A stretch of 64,000 nucleotides of DNA, taken from positions 1 through 64,000 of the forward strand of contig NZ_AXAU01000016.1 in NCBI RefSeq assembly GCF_000472965.1, given 5' to 3'. This DNA is from Bradyrhizobium murdochi. GTDB lineage: Bacteria; Pseudomonadota; Alphaproteobacteria; Rhizobiales; Xanthobacteraceae. The notes under the pieces are model-generated. The model was not told where the DNA came from. It was given only the letters and a program-made list of their open reading frames with translations, and searched no databases. The stretch's first letter is position 1, and every line of letters starts with the position of its first letter. The translations under genes and the position numbers were made by a program. Positions 15,190 to 24,428 of this stretch are shown piece by piece.

Positions 15190-16440
15190 ATGCTGCAACT
15201 GCAATCGGCGTTTGGCGTGCTGGCGTTGCTGGCGATCGCATGGGCTTGCGGCGAGAACCGCCGCGCCGTGTCGCTCCGTCAGGTGGCGATCGCCCTCGCC
15301 GTCACCATCATTACCGCGCTGGTGCTGCTCAAGCTGCCGCTGGTGGCAAGAGCCTTCGGCGCCATCAACGACGCCGTTGGCACGATCGCGGCGGCGACGC
15401 GCGCTGGCACTTCCTTCGTGTTCGGCTATCTCGGCGGCGGCGCGCTGCCGTTCGATCTCAAGGCGCCGGGCGCGGATTTCATCCTGGCATTTCAGGCGCT
15501 GCCGATCGTGCTGGTCATGAGCGTTCTGACCACGCTGCTGTTCTACTGGCGCGTACTGCCCCCGATCGTGCGCGGCATGGCGTGGCTGTTGGAGCGCACG
15601 CTCGGCGTCGGCGGCGCGGTCGGGCTATCGGCCGCAGCCAATATCTTTCTCGGCATGGTCGAGGCACCGCTGTTTATCCGTCCCTATTTGGCGCAACTCA
15701 CGCGCAGCGAATTGTTCCTGGTGATGACCGGCGGCATGGCCGGCATCGCCGGCACCGTGCTGGTGCTCTACGCTACGTTCCTGGCACCGCTGATCCCGGA
15801 CGCGGCGGCGCATTTTGTCATTGCATCCGTGTTGGGCGCGCCGGCCGCGATCCTGATCAGCCTGATCATGGTGCCGGAGACTTCCGATAAGCGCACTGGC
15901 GGCTCGCTCGGAGATCCCGACATGCATGCGTCCTCGACCATGGATGCAATCACCAAGGGCACGGCGGCAGGACTCGAACTGCTGCTCAATATCGTCGCGA
16001 TGCTCCTGGTGCTGGTGGCGCTGGTTTATCTCGTCAATGCGATCCTCGGGCTGTTGCCCGAGATCGGCGGCGCCAAAATTTCGCTACAGCGGCTGCTGGG
16101 GCTTGTGATGGCGCCGGTGTGCTGGCTGATGGGCCTGCCCTGGCCGCAAGCCGTCACGGCCGGAAGCCTGATGGGTACCAAAACCGTGCTCAACGAGTTG
16201 ATCGCCTATCTCGACCTCTCGAAACTCGGCACGGACGCGCTCGATCCGCGCTCGCGGCTGATCATGCTCTACGCGATGTGCGGCTTTGCCAACTTCGCCA
16301 GCCTCGGCATCATGATCGGCGGCCTCGGCACCATGGCACCGGAGCGGCGCGAGGAGATCAATGCGCTGGGATTGAAGTCGATCGTGTCGGGTACGCTGGC
16401 GACGTGTTTGATGGGGGCGGTGGTGGGAGTGATGACCTAG
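15190..16440 (+). CDS. Concentrative nucleoside transporter (NupC/CNT family)
   Basis: This 416-residue membrane protein has the CNT arrangement. Near residues 150-170 are GLSAAANIFLGMVEAPLFIRPYL with the conserved N-x-F-x-G-x-x-E-A-P motif, followed by ELFLVMTGGMAGIAGTVL. Near 315-340 are MGLPWPQAVTAGSLMGTKTVLNELIAY and near 360-380 ALCGFANFASLGI-like residues. These are the nucleoside- and sodium- or proton-binding parts of the family. It imports nucleosides across the inner membrane. GGGGG ten bases upstream serves as ribosome site. It stands alone between GT87 and a repeat. Confidence 0.95.
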   Translation: MLQLQSAFGVLALLAIAWACGENRRAVSLRQVAIALAVTIITALVLLKLPLVARAFGAINDAVGTIAAATRAGTSFVFGYLGGGALPFDLKAPGADFILAFQALPIVLVMSVLTTLLFYWRVLPPIVRGMAWLLERTLGVGGAVGLSAAANIFLGMVEAPLFIRPYLAQLTRSELFLVMTGGMAGIAGTVLVLYATFLAPLIPDAAAHFVIASVLGAPAAILISLIMVPETSDKRTGGSLGDPDMHASSTMDAITKGTAAGLELLLNIVAMLLVLVALVYLVNAILGLLPEIGGAKISLQRLLGLVMAPVCWLMGLPWPQAVTAGSLMGTKTVLNELIAYLDLSKLGTDALDPRSRLIMLYAMCGFANFASLGIMIGGLGTMAPERREEINALGLKSIVSGTLATCLMGAVVGVMT

Positions 16441-16450
16441 CCGTCTTTCT

Positions 16451-16528
16451 GTCATTCCGGGGCGCGCGCAGCGCGAACCCGGAATCTCGAGGTTCCGGGT
16501 TCGGCTCTACGAGCCGCCCCGGAACGAC
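16451..16528. repeat. Cloverleaf-type palindromic repeat, copy C
   Basis: The outer stem GTCATTCCGG pairs with CCGGAACGAC. Internal hairpins are CGCGC/GCGCG with a GCA loop (16463-16475), the central arm ACCCGGAATCTC with its mate (16477-16500, one T-G wobble), and CGGCTC/GAGCCG with a TAC loop (16502-16516). It lies between convergent genes. Confidence 0.88.
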
Positions 16529-16540
16529 GTGCATGCCGCA

Positions 16541-17080
16541 CTACCCCGTCAATTCCACCGTCTTGAACTCCGCCGGTAGGATCACCTCCAGCAACTCGGC
16601 ATCGTCGGAATAATCCATGATCAGATGCTTGATGCGCGGCGGCTGGGTCCAGGCGCTGCCTTCCTTCATCAGCGTCTCGCCCTGCCCCTCCATGTAGGTC
16701 TTCACCCAACCCTTGAGCACATAGACCATCTGGAATTCGACGTCGTGATAATGCAGTTTTGAAACTTCCGCCGGGTTGCACGGGCCGATGAGACGGATGA
16801 CATGCGCCTGCGCCAGGCCGTGCGTGGCGTCGGCAATCCCGAGGTCGCGGTACTTTGCGTAAGTGCGCAGGCCGTCGGCCTTGAAATCTTCTTCGCGGTG
16901 ATGGCTGATGGCGACGCGCTGCTTCGGCCGGGCCTTCTTGGTCGCCTTGGCTTTCGATACGCGTCCCTTGGATTTGAGGGTTTTGCGTGCCGGGGATTTG
17001 GCTGATGTCTTGTGGCCCGACCATTTCTTTTTCACCGCGGGCTGTGCCGCAGGCCGTGATGCCGCCTTCTGCTTGGCCAT
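16541..17080 (-). CDS. Cupin-domain protein with lysine-rich N-terminal tail
   Basis: The 179-residue protein has two parts. Residues 1-58 are strongly basic (about a third Lys/Arg, with SPARK and KATKKARPK) and resemble histone-like tails. Residues 85-175 form a single cupin barrel with metal-type ligands in KLHYHDVEFQMVYVL and a second His in RIKHLIMDY. Small cupins of this type bind a metal and either a small ligand or act on a sugar or organic acid. The tail suggests binding to nucleic acid or another polyanion. There is no signal peptide. The function is not known. Confidence 0.85.
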   Translation of the reverse strand: MAKQKAASRPAAQPAVKKKWSGHKTSAKSPARKTLKSKGRVSKAKATKKARPKQRVAISHHREEDFKADGLRTYAKYRDLGIADATHGLAQAHVIRLIGPCNPAEVSKLHYHDVEFQMVYVLKGWVKTYMEGQGETLMKEGSAWTQPPRIKHLIMDYSDDAELLEVILPAEFKTVELTG

Positions 17081-17128
17081 GTGTGCCTCCCTTGTCGTTA
17101 TGGCAGGAGGCTAACACAGAAAATTTTT

Positions 17129-17216
17129 GTAGGGTGGGCAAAGCGCAGCGTGCCCACCATCCCGAGCGGAGTATCAGATGGTGGGCACGGCGCTGTCGCG
17201 CCTTTGCCCACCCTAC
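17129..17216. repeat. Palindromic intergenic repeat (type 4)
   Basis: GTAGGGTGGGCAAAG on the left is mirrored by CTTTGCCCACCCTAC on the right. Inner arms TGCCCACCAT and ATGGTGGGCA also pair, giving a long two-part hairpin. It lies between the cupin gene start and the usg 3' end. Confidence 0.85.
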
Positions 17217-17228
17217 GAGACCTGAAAT

Positions 17229-17516
17229 TCAATGCAGCCTGAACACACCGTCGACCGCACGCAGCTCAGTCGGCTTGATCAGCCTGGAATGCGCGACCGT
17301 TACGGAAAACAGCGGGCCATCAAGCTTTTCCTGCCAGAACGCGAGGAAGTCCTTCAGCGCGGGGAATTTCGGAAACAGATCGTAGTTCTGCCAGACATAG
17401 GTCTGCAGTAATGAAGGGTGATCCGGCATCCGATACAGAATTTGCGCCGTCGTCAGCCCGTAACCCAGCACCTGCTTCCGGAAGTCGTCGGAAGCAACTC
17501 CAACCCGCGAAACCAT
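17229..17516 (-). CDS. usg: Usg family protein
   Basis: The 95-residue protein is Usg, recognised from DFRKQVLGYGLTTAQILYRM, PDHPSLLQTYVWQNYDL, FPALKDFLAFWQEKLDGPL and VAHSRLIKPTELR, which are conserved throughout alphaproteobacteria. Its biochemical role is unknown; the name comes from its position upstream of a tryptophan gene region in other species, and no trp genes are present here. I start at ATG 17516, where GGAGG lies a few bases upstream. The reading frame could extend to 17627 but that part has no conserved sequence. Confidence 0.9.
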   Translation of the reverse strand: MVSRVGVASDDFRKQVLGYGLTTAQILYRMPDHPSLLQTYVWQNYDLFPKFPALKDFLAFWQEKLDGPLFSVTVAHSRLIKPTELRAVDGVFRLH

Positions 17517-17740
17517 GCCAAACCTCCATTGCTGGAAGCGCATTTCACGTGGTGGCCACACACCGAGCCACCCCGGCGGAGATGCGCTCACATGAGAGAA
17601 ATGTGACGCACGATACCAACCCATCACAAGCCTAAATGTTTAATGAATTGTTGAAAATTCGCGCGTTAGCAGCAGCTTACCGCACGTGCTAATACGGGGC
17701 GCGGAGGCTTCCCCGGTCGCATTAATCATGCCGAACAAAA

Positions 17741-17767
17741 TTGGCAGGCGACATATTTGAGTGCCAA
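17741..17767. promoter_or_regulatory. Degenerate CIRCE operator, distal copy
   Basis: TTGGCAGGC, nine bases, then GAGTGCCAA. The right half matches the CIRCE half-site GAGTGCTAA at eight of nine positions; the left half is poorer. The spacing is the canonical nine bases. It lies 130 bases upstream of groES and is likely a second HrcA-binding site. Confidence 0.6.
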
Positions 17768-17827
17768 TTTTTCTGCTAGAAGCCCTTGTCCCCCGAAGAA
17801 TACTGGCCTAAATCAGCCGCAGTCGGA

Positions 17828-17854
17828 TTAGCACTCGCTGGTCCAGACTGCCAA
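17828..17854. promoter_or_regulatory. CIRCE operator upstream of groESL
   Basis: TTAGCACTC, nine bases, then GACTGCCAA. The left half is a perfect CIRCE half-site and the right half matches GAGTGCTAA at seven of nine. It lies 44 bases before the groES start codon, where HrcA would repress groESL in the absence of heat stress. The hrcA gene is not in the window. Confidence 0.85.
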
Positions 17855-17898
17855 AATTCCACAATTCTACAACATTTCCAGACGTTTAGGAGGACTGC

Positions 17899-18213
17899 AT
17901 GAACTTCCGTCCGCTTCACGACCGCGTCGTCGTCAAACGCATCGACGCCGAAGAGAAGACCGCTGGCGGCATCATCATTCCGGACAGTGCCAAGGAAAAG
18001 CCCTCCCAGGGCGAAGTCGTCGCCGTCGGCCCGGGTGGCCGCGACGAAGCCGGCAAGCTGATCCCGATCGACCTCAAGGTCGGCGACCGCGTGCTGTTCG
18101 GCAAATGGTCGGGCACCGAGGTCAAGATCGACGGCCAGGAACTCCTGATCATGAAGGAGTCCGACATCATGGGCGTCCTCGACGTCACTTCCGCCAAGAA
18201 GAAGGCCGCCTAA
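17899..18213 (+). CDS. groES: Co-chaperonin GroES
   Basis: The 104-residue GroES forms the heptameric lid of the GroEL folding chamber. It begins MNFRPLHDRVVVKRIDAEEKTAGGIIIPD, where the last part is the mobile loop that contacts GroEL, and it has GDRVLFGKWSGTEVKIDGQELLIMKESDIMG near the end. The length is slightly above the usual 95-97 because of a C-terminal extension VTSAKKKAA. TTAGGAGG lies seven bases upstream of the start. It is cotranscribed with groEL and controlled by the CIRCE sites upstream. Confidence 0.98.
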   Translation: MNFRPLHDRVVVKRIDAEEKTAGGIIIPDSAKEKPSQGEVVAVGPGGRDEAGKLIPIDLKVGDRVLFGKWSGTEVKIDGQELLIMKESDIMGVLDVTSAKKKAA

Positions 18214-18229
18214 GACATCGCCTGCCACG

Positions 18230-18274
18230 CTCACCCTGAGGAGCGCCCGCAAGGCGCCTCCCCGACAGGGTGAG
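18230..18274. repeat. Hairpin between groES and groEL
   Basis: CTCACCCTG at 18230-18238 pairs with CAGGGTGAG at 18266-18274, and inside it GGAGCGCC pairs with GGCGCCTCC around CGCAA. It resembles a shortened copy of the element at 51534-51660. It has no T-run, so it is more likely a processing or mRNA-stability hairpin than a terminator. Confidence 0.75.
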
Positions 18275-18303
18275 AAACAAAGACCAACTCAGGGAAACCA
18301 AAT

Positions 18304-19944
<1,641 letters not shown>

Positions 19945-19973
19945 TCCAGCCACTCAGGCGATACGAGAAATGC

Positions 19974-20003
19974 AAAACCCCGGCAGAAATGCCGGGGTTT
20001 TTG
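19974..20003 (+). terminator. Rho-independent terminator of groESL
   Basis: AAAACCCCGGCA pairs with TGCCGGGGTTTT around a GAAA loop, followed by TGTTTT. It lies 30 bases after the groEL stop. Confidence 0.92.
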
Positions 20004-20319
20004 TTTTGGGCGGATCCGGACCGCAACGGCGCGCTGTTTCTGCAACGTCACGCTGAAGCAAAACCTTCCCGCCGCTTGAGATATCCCGGTTATGCACAGC
20101 GCTCAGCAAACATACGTTTGTTTAGGTTGACAACTTCAAAAAAAATCTGAGCGAGAGTCGCAAACCGAACCGACATCCCCGCTCCTTCTGGGCAAAGTCG
20201 TATCGGGTCGGGGCTAAATCAAAGCTCATCCAAAATCTGGTCCAACCACGGAGCGTGAGCTCTCGTGACGCGAGCGTGCGTCGCGAGGATCGCTTTCGCT
20301 CGCGAAGGAGTAATGCTCT
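20004..20319. other. Non-coding stretch upstream of the phasin gene
   Basis: No gene is seen. It is less GC-rich than the surroundings around 20095-20150, with an A8 tract and a TTGACA (20127-20132) that could serve as a -35 box, but no convincing -10 box follows at the right distance. The pair CGCTTTCGCTCGCGA near 20290 precedes the phasin ribosome site GAAGGAG. Confidence 0.5.
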
Positions 20320-20787
20320 GTGAGTGAAAGCGAAATGAAAGTCACACTAAACGGAACCAATGTCTTCGGCATGCCGTTGCCGGATTTCTCGAAGATCGGC
20401 TGGCCCGGCGTAAGCGGCGAGCTTGCCGAGCAGGGTTTCGCCCGCGCACGGGAAAACTACGAGAAGATCAAGGCCGCGTCGGCGGAGATGACGGAAGCGG
20501 TGCGCGAGACCTATTCGAGCAACGCCAAAGGCGCGACCGACTACGGGCTCAAGGTGTTCGAAATCTCCAACGCCAATGCCGCCGCTGCGCTCGACTTCTT
20601 CGCCCATCTCGTCGGCAGCAAGTCGCCGAGCGATGTCGTTACCTTGTCCGCAGCGCAAGCGCGCAAGGCGTTCGACACTGCTTCTGACCAGAACAGGGAA
20701 TTGTGGGTACTTGCCCAGAAGCTTGCGACGGAAACGGGTGAGCCGATCAGGAAGCACTTCACCAAGGTTCTACATCAAACCGGCTAA
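20320..20787 (+). CDS. Phasin family protein
   Basis: This 155-residue helical protein has the phasin pattern: ARENYEKIKAASAEMTEAVRETYSSNAKGATDYGLKVFEISNANAAAALDFFAHLVG near residues 40-96 and the ending ATETGEPIRKHFTKVL. Phasins coat polyhydroxyalkanoate granules or act as general amphipathic stress proteins. I use GTG 20320 because GAAGGAG lies nine bases upstream; ATG 20335 is an alternative. After the TAA the same frame stays open for another 24 codons to a TGA at 20860-20862. No PHA synthase gene is nearby. Confidence 0.88.
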   Translation: MSESEMKVTLNGTNVFGMPLPDFSKIGWPGVSGELAEQGFARARENYEKIKAASAEMTEAVRETYSSNAKGATDYGLKVFEISNANAAAALDFFAHLVGSKSPSDVVTLSAAQARKAFDTASDQNRELWVLAQKLATETGEPIRKHFTKVLHQTG

Positions 20788-21002
20788 AAAAGACCGGCGC
20801 TCAACCACATCCAGGATTACGTCAAGGAGGGATCCGGCCGGTTGGAACAAGCCAAGCGATGAGCACGCGGCCCACTACCCCGATGCTCCATCAGACGCGG
20901 TGCGCGATGCCCCCCAAGTAACCCGCACCGACAACAGGCGCATTCCAACCGGCCGGTACTTTTTTCAAACGACAATAGAAGCCAATCTCAAGGGAGGGCG
21001 AT

Positions 21003-21215
21003 ATGGGAATGGTCATGGTCAAATGTCCGCGAACCGGACATGCGATTCCCACCGGCATCAAGACTGATCGCGAGAGCTTTAGCCGCAGCGCAGTGTTTTT
21101 CGCACGGACCCGTTGCGTGATCTGCCACGCCGATCACGCCTGGTTTGCCCGTGAAGCCTGGGTCGACGAGCCGAGCATCCGTGTGCAGCATCGAAGCGCC
21201 GGCTCCCCGGCGTAA
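21003..21215 (+). CDS. Small putative zinc-ribbon protein
   Basis: The 70-residue protein carries two cysteine-containing knuckles, MVKCPRTGHAIPTGI (residues 6-20) and ARTRCVICHADHAWF (34-48), a pattern that suggests one zinc site. Similar short proteins are frequent in Bradyrhizobium genomes but have no known role. AGGGAGGGCG lies just upstream of the ATG. It may be cotranscribed with the next small gene 36 bases downstream. There is no membrane or secretion signal. Confidence 0.75.
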   Translation: MGMVMVKCPRTGHAIPTGIKTDRESFSRSAVFFARTRCVICHADHAWFAREAWVDEPSIRVQHRSAGSPA

Positions 21216-21251
21216 GCATCGACACAGTGATGATCGCGATGGAGGGACACC

Positions 21252-21449
21252 ATGGCGCGCATGCAAATCTCAACCGACACATCCACCTGGTTGCTACAGG
21301 CAAAGGAATTTCTTGACGAGGCACGACGGCTGAAGCCGGGCCCTGAGCGCAACGAGTTGCGCCAGACCGCGAAGGCGTTGCGAGAGATTGCGAAGCTCGA
21401 GGCGGCATCCGAGTCGGCACTCGACCGCGATTGGCGGCAGAGAACCTGA
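21252..21449 (+). CDS. Small helical hypothetical protein
   Basis: This 65-residue protein reads MARMQISTDTSTWLLQAKEF and then mostly charged helix (DEARRLKPGPERNELRQTAKALREIAKLEA). GGAGGG precedes the ATG at good distance, which supports translation. No domain is recognised. It follows the zinc-ribbon-like gene and converges with the Crp/Fnr regulator gene, 94 bases away. Confidence 0.68.
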   Translation: MARMQISTDTSTWLLQAKEFLDEARRLKPGPERNELRQTAKALREIAKLEAASESALDRDWRQRT

Positions 21450-21543
21450 TAGGGCGGAGAATCCGCCCCTTCGATGTTGCGTTCCGGAATGCCGCAGCAG
21501 CAAGTCGCGACGCGGGAGGTCGAGTGGTCGCGCAGAAACGCGC

Positions 21544-22305
21544 TCACATGGCCTCGCCCGTTTTAATTCCCGGAATGCGCCGATCTTCGGGCAGAACCGC
21601 CGCGCGAGATCGGGCCGAATGGAGCGCGAACATGTTCTCGACTTCGAGATGTATGACGTTGTGGCATTCGCATGCGACCGCCGCGAGCCGCGCCGGATCG
21701 ATCTCGATCATGCCTCGTCGATCGGACTTGATCGCTCCGCGCGCGCGCAAGTTGCGCATCAGGAGCGTCACCGTCGTGCGTCGCACACCGACTATTTGCG
21801 ATAGCGCCTGCTGGGTGAGCGGGAGCACATCATGGTCGACGCGGTCGCGAAGCTGGAGCAACCAGCGAGCCATGCGCGCCTCGACCGGGTGAAGCGCATT
21901 GCAGGCCGAGCCGAGCTGAAGCTGCATCAGCATCGCCCTGACGTGAATCTGGACAGCGTACCGGATCGCGGGGCTCCGGTTGAAAGCGGCGTGGAATCGC
22001 GATGCGGGGATCCGAAAGGCGGTGCCCGCCGCACGAACGATCGCCGTCATATCTGAAGGTGACGGCCCGAGCACCGAAAGCATGCCTACTGCCCCCTCGC
22101 GCCCGACTACGGCGGTGGCGACCGTGTGTCCGTCCGCCATGTCGATCATTAGCGAAATGGCGCCGCTATGAGGGAAGTAGACGTGCTCGATTGCGTCACC
22201 CGCCCGCGAAAGGACCGCGTCCTGATTGAGCGCGATCGTCTCAAGCTCGGGCTCCAGCAAATCGAAGTCTGACGCCGGCAATGTTGCAAGAAGGCGATTT
22301 CCCAT
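21544..22305 (-). CDS. Crp/Fnr family transcriptional regulator
   Basis: The 253-residue protein has an N-terminal cyclic-nucleotide-binding-type domain (residues about 10-125, with YFPHSGAISLMIDMADGHTVATAVVGREG) and a C-terminal winged helix-turn-helix (about 165-215, LTQQALSQIVGVRRTTVTLLMRNLRARGAI). No FNR-type cysteine cluster is present, so it is not an iron-sulfur oxygen sensor. It belongs to the rhizobial group of Crp-like regulators with an aromatic-rich sensor domain. A GTG at 22323 is an alternative start. The target genes cannot be read from the sequence. Confidence 0.9.
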   Translation of the reverse strand: MGNRLLATLPASDFDLLEPELETIALNQDAVLSRAGDAIEHVYFPHSGAISLMIDMADGHTVATAVVGREGAVGMLSVLGPSPSDMTAIVRAAGTAFRIPASRFHAAFNRSPAIRYAVQIHVRAMLMQLQLGSACNALHPVEARMARWLLQLRDRVDHDVLPLTQQALSQIVGVRRTTVTLLMRNLRARGAIKSDRRGMIEIDPARLAAVACECHNVIHLEVENMFALHSARSRAAVLPEDRRIPGIKTGEAM

Positions 22306-23005
22306 TCCGCGGCGAGGCGTCACTGCGGGAAACCCTTGGTGAGGCGTCGGCGACCATCTCCGTCTGGAGCGTCGTGGAACGGGAGCTGTAACATAAGCCT
22401 GAAAATGCCTTCTTTACGCATACTCACTCAAACATGCTCTCGCTCTAACAACAAATTCCAAACGTTCGAGCGCGAGGCAGACCGCTCGCGGTGTCTCAAG
22501 AAGTTAGATGCAAATGGGCCGCCGGACGCAACCGTCAAATGCGCATGGGTAACACCGTAAGCTTACGGGGCCTGTATGGTTCCATTCCGGCCTACGGTAA
22601 GTTGCGCGATCAAAAAGATCGTTCCATTTTTGTCGGCAAATCAATTCTGATTTTCAGAAATCGTGTCAAGCCCGGGAATCGAGAGAATCAACAATATTCC
22701 GCTTAACGTAGAGGGCAAATCAGTCGCATAACTCCACCCGTCTCACCCGATTGAGGGGCGGCTCGCGATCGTCACGAACGTGCGGTGAGATGCGATGGAC
22801 GCTGAATGCGTGCGAGACGTACGCCGATAAGCCGCAGCGTACTGGATCCCTGCCGGAGCCTGTCATCGGGCGCGCATTCGCGCGACCCGTTGGCGGGGGA
22901 CGACAGTCGAGTGTTGCGTCGCTATCAACACGTCATTGCGAGCCAGGAATGATTTCGGCGGGCTGTTTGAAATTCGTATCTGCGTTGAGGCGGCCGCAGC
23001 GCCGC
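22306..23005. other. 700-base stretch without a supported gene
   Basis: This is the longest gene-free interval. Frames here have unnatural composition and no ribosome sites. It includes the upstream region of the Crp/Fnr gene, a relatively A/T-rich stretch at about 22400-22460 and 22600-22730, and a half copy of the CATTGCGAGC repeat type at 22933-22944. A small RNA is possible but no strong hairpin with a T-run is seen. Confidence 0.5.
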
Positions 23006-24160
23006 CTACGGAAGCTTCGCCAGCACGGCGAGACGGCGGATGCCCTTATTCCGATAAGCGTCGAGGAAGGCGTAGTAGTCCTTGAACGATACGCAGCCAT
23101 TGGACTGGCCGCTCGGCCCGAGCATGTAGGTGTGCGCGAGCAGCCCGTCGCGGCCGAAGATTTTTTCTTCGCCGCCGATCGGCGTCAGCCGCAGTGCCGG
23201 TACGCCGTGAAACAGCGCCTCGCGCGGCTTCATTTCGTAGATGTGCGGCGGCGTCACGCCTTGCATCCGCACATGCGAATAGCGCACGTCGTCCATCTTC
23301 GAGCCGAGGCCCGAATGCGCTTCAAGCTGCGTGCCGTCGGGCAGATACACCGTCTTCGCCGAAATGATGTAGACCGCGGTCTGACGGTCATAGGGCGGCG
23401 AGCCGCCCATCATCGGGTTCTGGCTTCGTGTATCGATGATGCTGCCGGTGACGTTGGCGTCGGCCGATGCGAAAGCGAGCAGCGAGTTCGACGGCTGCTT
23501 GCCCCACAGCTTCTCGACCATGGCCTGCTTGTCGTTGGAAGCAATCGACATCACGGCGGCCTTGGCGCGCTGCGCCATGTCGCGAACGGTAGAGCCGGAT
23601 GCCTTCGCGGTCTTGGCCTCGGTCTCTGCTGGGGCCGGCGCGGGAGCGTTCAAGGCGAGCTTGGTAGCAGGGGCGGAAATCTTCGGCTTTGCCGCTTCCA
23701 CGGGCTTCGGAGCTTGAACGGCTTTCGGCGCCTCGGCCGGCGGAGAAGCTTCCGCCAGTTTCGTCGGTTCGACGGGCTTAAATTCGGCCGCTCTCGAGGG
23801 CGCGCCTTGCGCGGCGGCGGCTGCGAACCTTTCGTTGAACATCAGCGAACTCGCGACGTTCTCCGGGGCGGGCATCACCAGCGGGCGTTGCTCCAGCGAT
23901 GCGAAGATCTCGTTGAAGGCCGGCCGCACCGCATGCGCCGCGACGGTGCTCGGGTTATTGGCGGCGGGCGCCTCGAAGCCGGCGTTGTTCACGGATGGAT
24001 AGATGTTGGCGCCGAGCACGTTGGTGTAGACGGTCCAGGCGCAGCCCAGCACGAGGCCCGCGATCGCGACACCGCCGAGAAAATATTGGGGAATGCCTTT
24101 GCGGGAGGATTTCCTGCGGCTGCGGGCCGCAGGACCGAACGCACGCGTACGCTTACTCAT
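23006..24160 (-). CDS. DUF2778 (tlde1-type) L,D-transpeptidase-like protein
   Basis: The 384-residue protein has a basic start (MSKRTRAFGPAARSRRKSSRKG), one membrane segment at about 24-46, a long Ala/Pro/Lys linker (about 60-215) and a C-terminal DUF2778 domain (about 260-380). The domain holds EAHSGLGSKMDD, a HTYMLGPSG segment and SNGCVSFKDY with Cys356 as the expected nucleophile. DUF2778 relates to L,D-transpeptidase folds that act on peptidoglycan stems, which fits an inner-membrane anchored periplasmic enzyme. No immunity or secretion genes adjoin it, so a self-directed cell-wall role is more likely than an effector role. Confidence 0.87.
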   Translation of the reverse strand: MSKRTRAFGPAARSRRKSSRKGIPQYFLGGVAIAGLVLGCAWTVYTNVLGANIYPSVNNAGFEAPAANNPSTVAAHAVRPAFNEIFASLEQRPLVMPAPENVASSLMFNERFAAAAAQGAPSRAAEFKPVEPTKLAEASPPAEAPKAVQAPKPVEAAKPKISAPATKLALNAPAPAPAETEAKTAKASGSTVRDMAQRAKAAVMSIASNDKQAMVEKLWGKQPSNSLLAFASADANVTGSIIDTRSQNPMMGGSPPYDRQTAVYIISAKTVYLPDGTQLEAHSGLGSKMDDVRYSHVRMQGVTPPHIYEMKPREALFHGVPALRLTPIGGEEKIFGRDGLLAHTYMLGPSGQSNGCVSFKDYYAFLDAYRNKGIRRLAVLAKLP

Positions 24161-24428
24161 TCACACAACGCCCAGAACAACAAGTTCCACCAAGTCCCCC
24201 TTTGATGCCGCGTCCGGATTTGTCCCCGGGCAGCATCTCGCAGAGGCACAGAGCGTCATTAAGGCGACTTTTAGTTAAATCCGGCTTAAACGCGGGCGGA
24301 TGTAAGGCGAGCTCAAATACATGGAACTATTGGAGAAATTTCTTCGCAATGATACGGGCGTTGGTCCCAATCAGGGACACCCGGCGTGACGTAAGCGCCG
24401 GATGTCCCATAACGGGCCAAGTTCGGCC

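Noticed and set aside
22751..24205. A 484-codon frame antisense to the DUF2778 gene
   Set aside because: The Arg/Gly/His-rich composition is typical of antisense in high-GC DNA, while the minus strand encodes a membrane helix and a DUF2778 domain.
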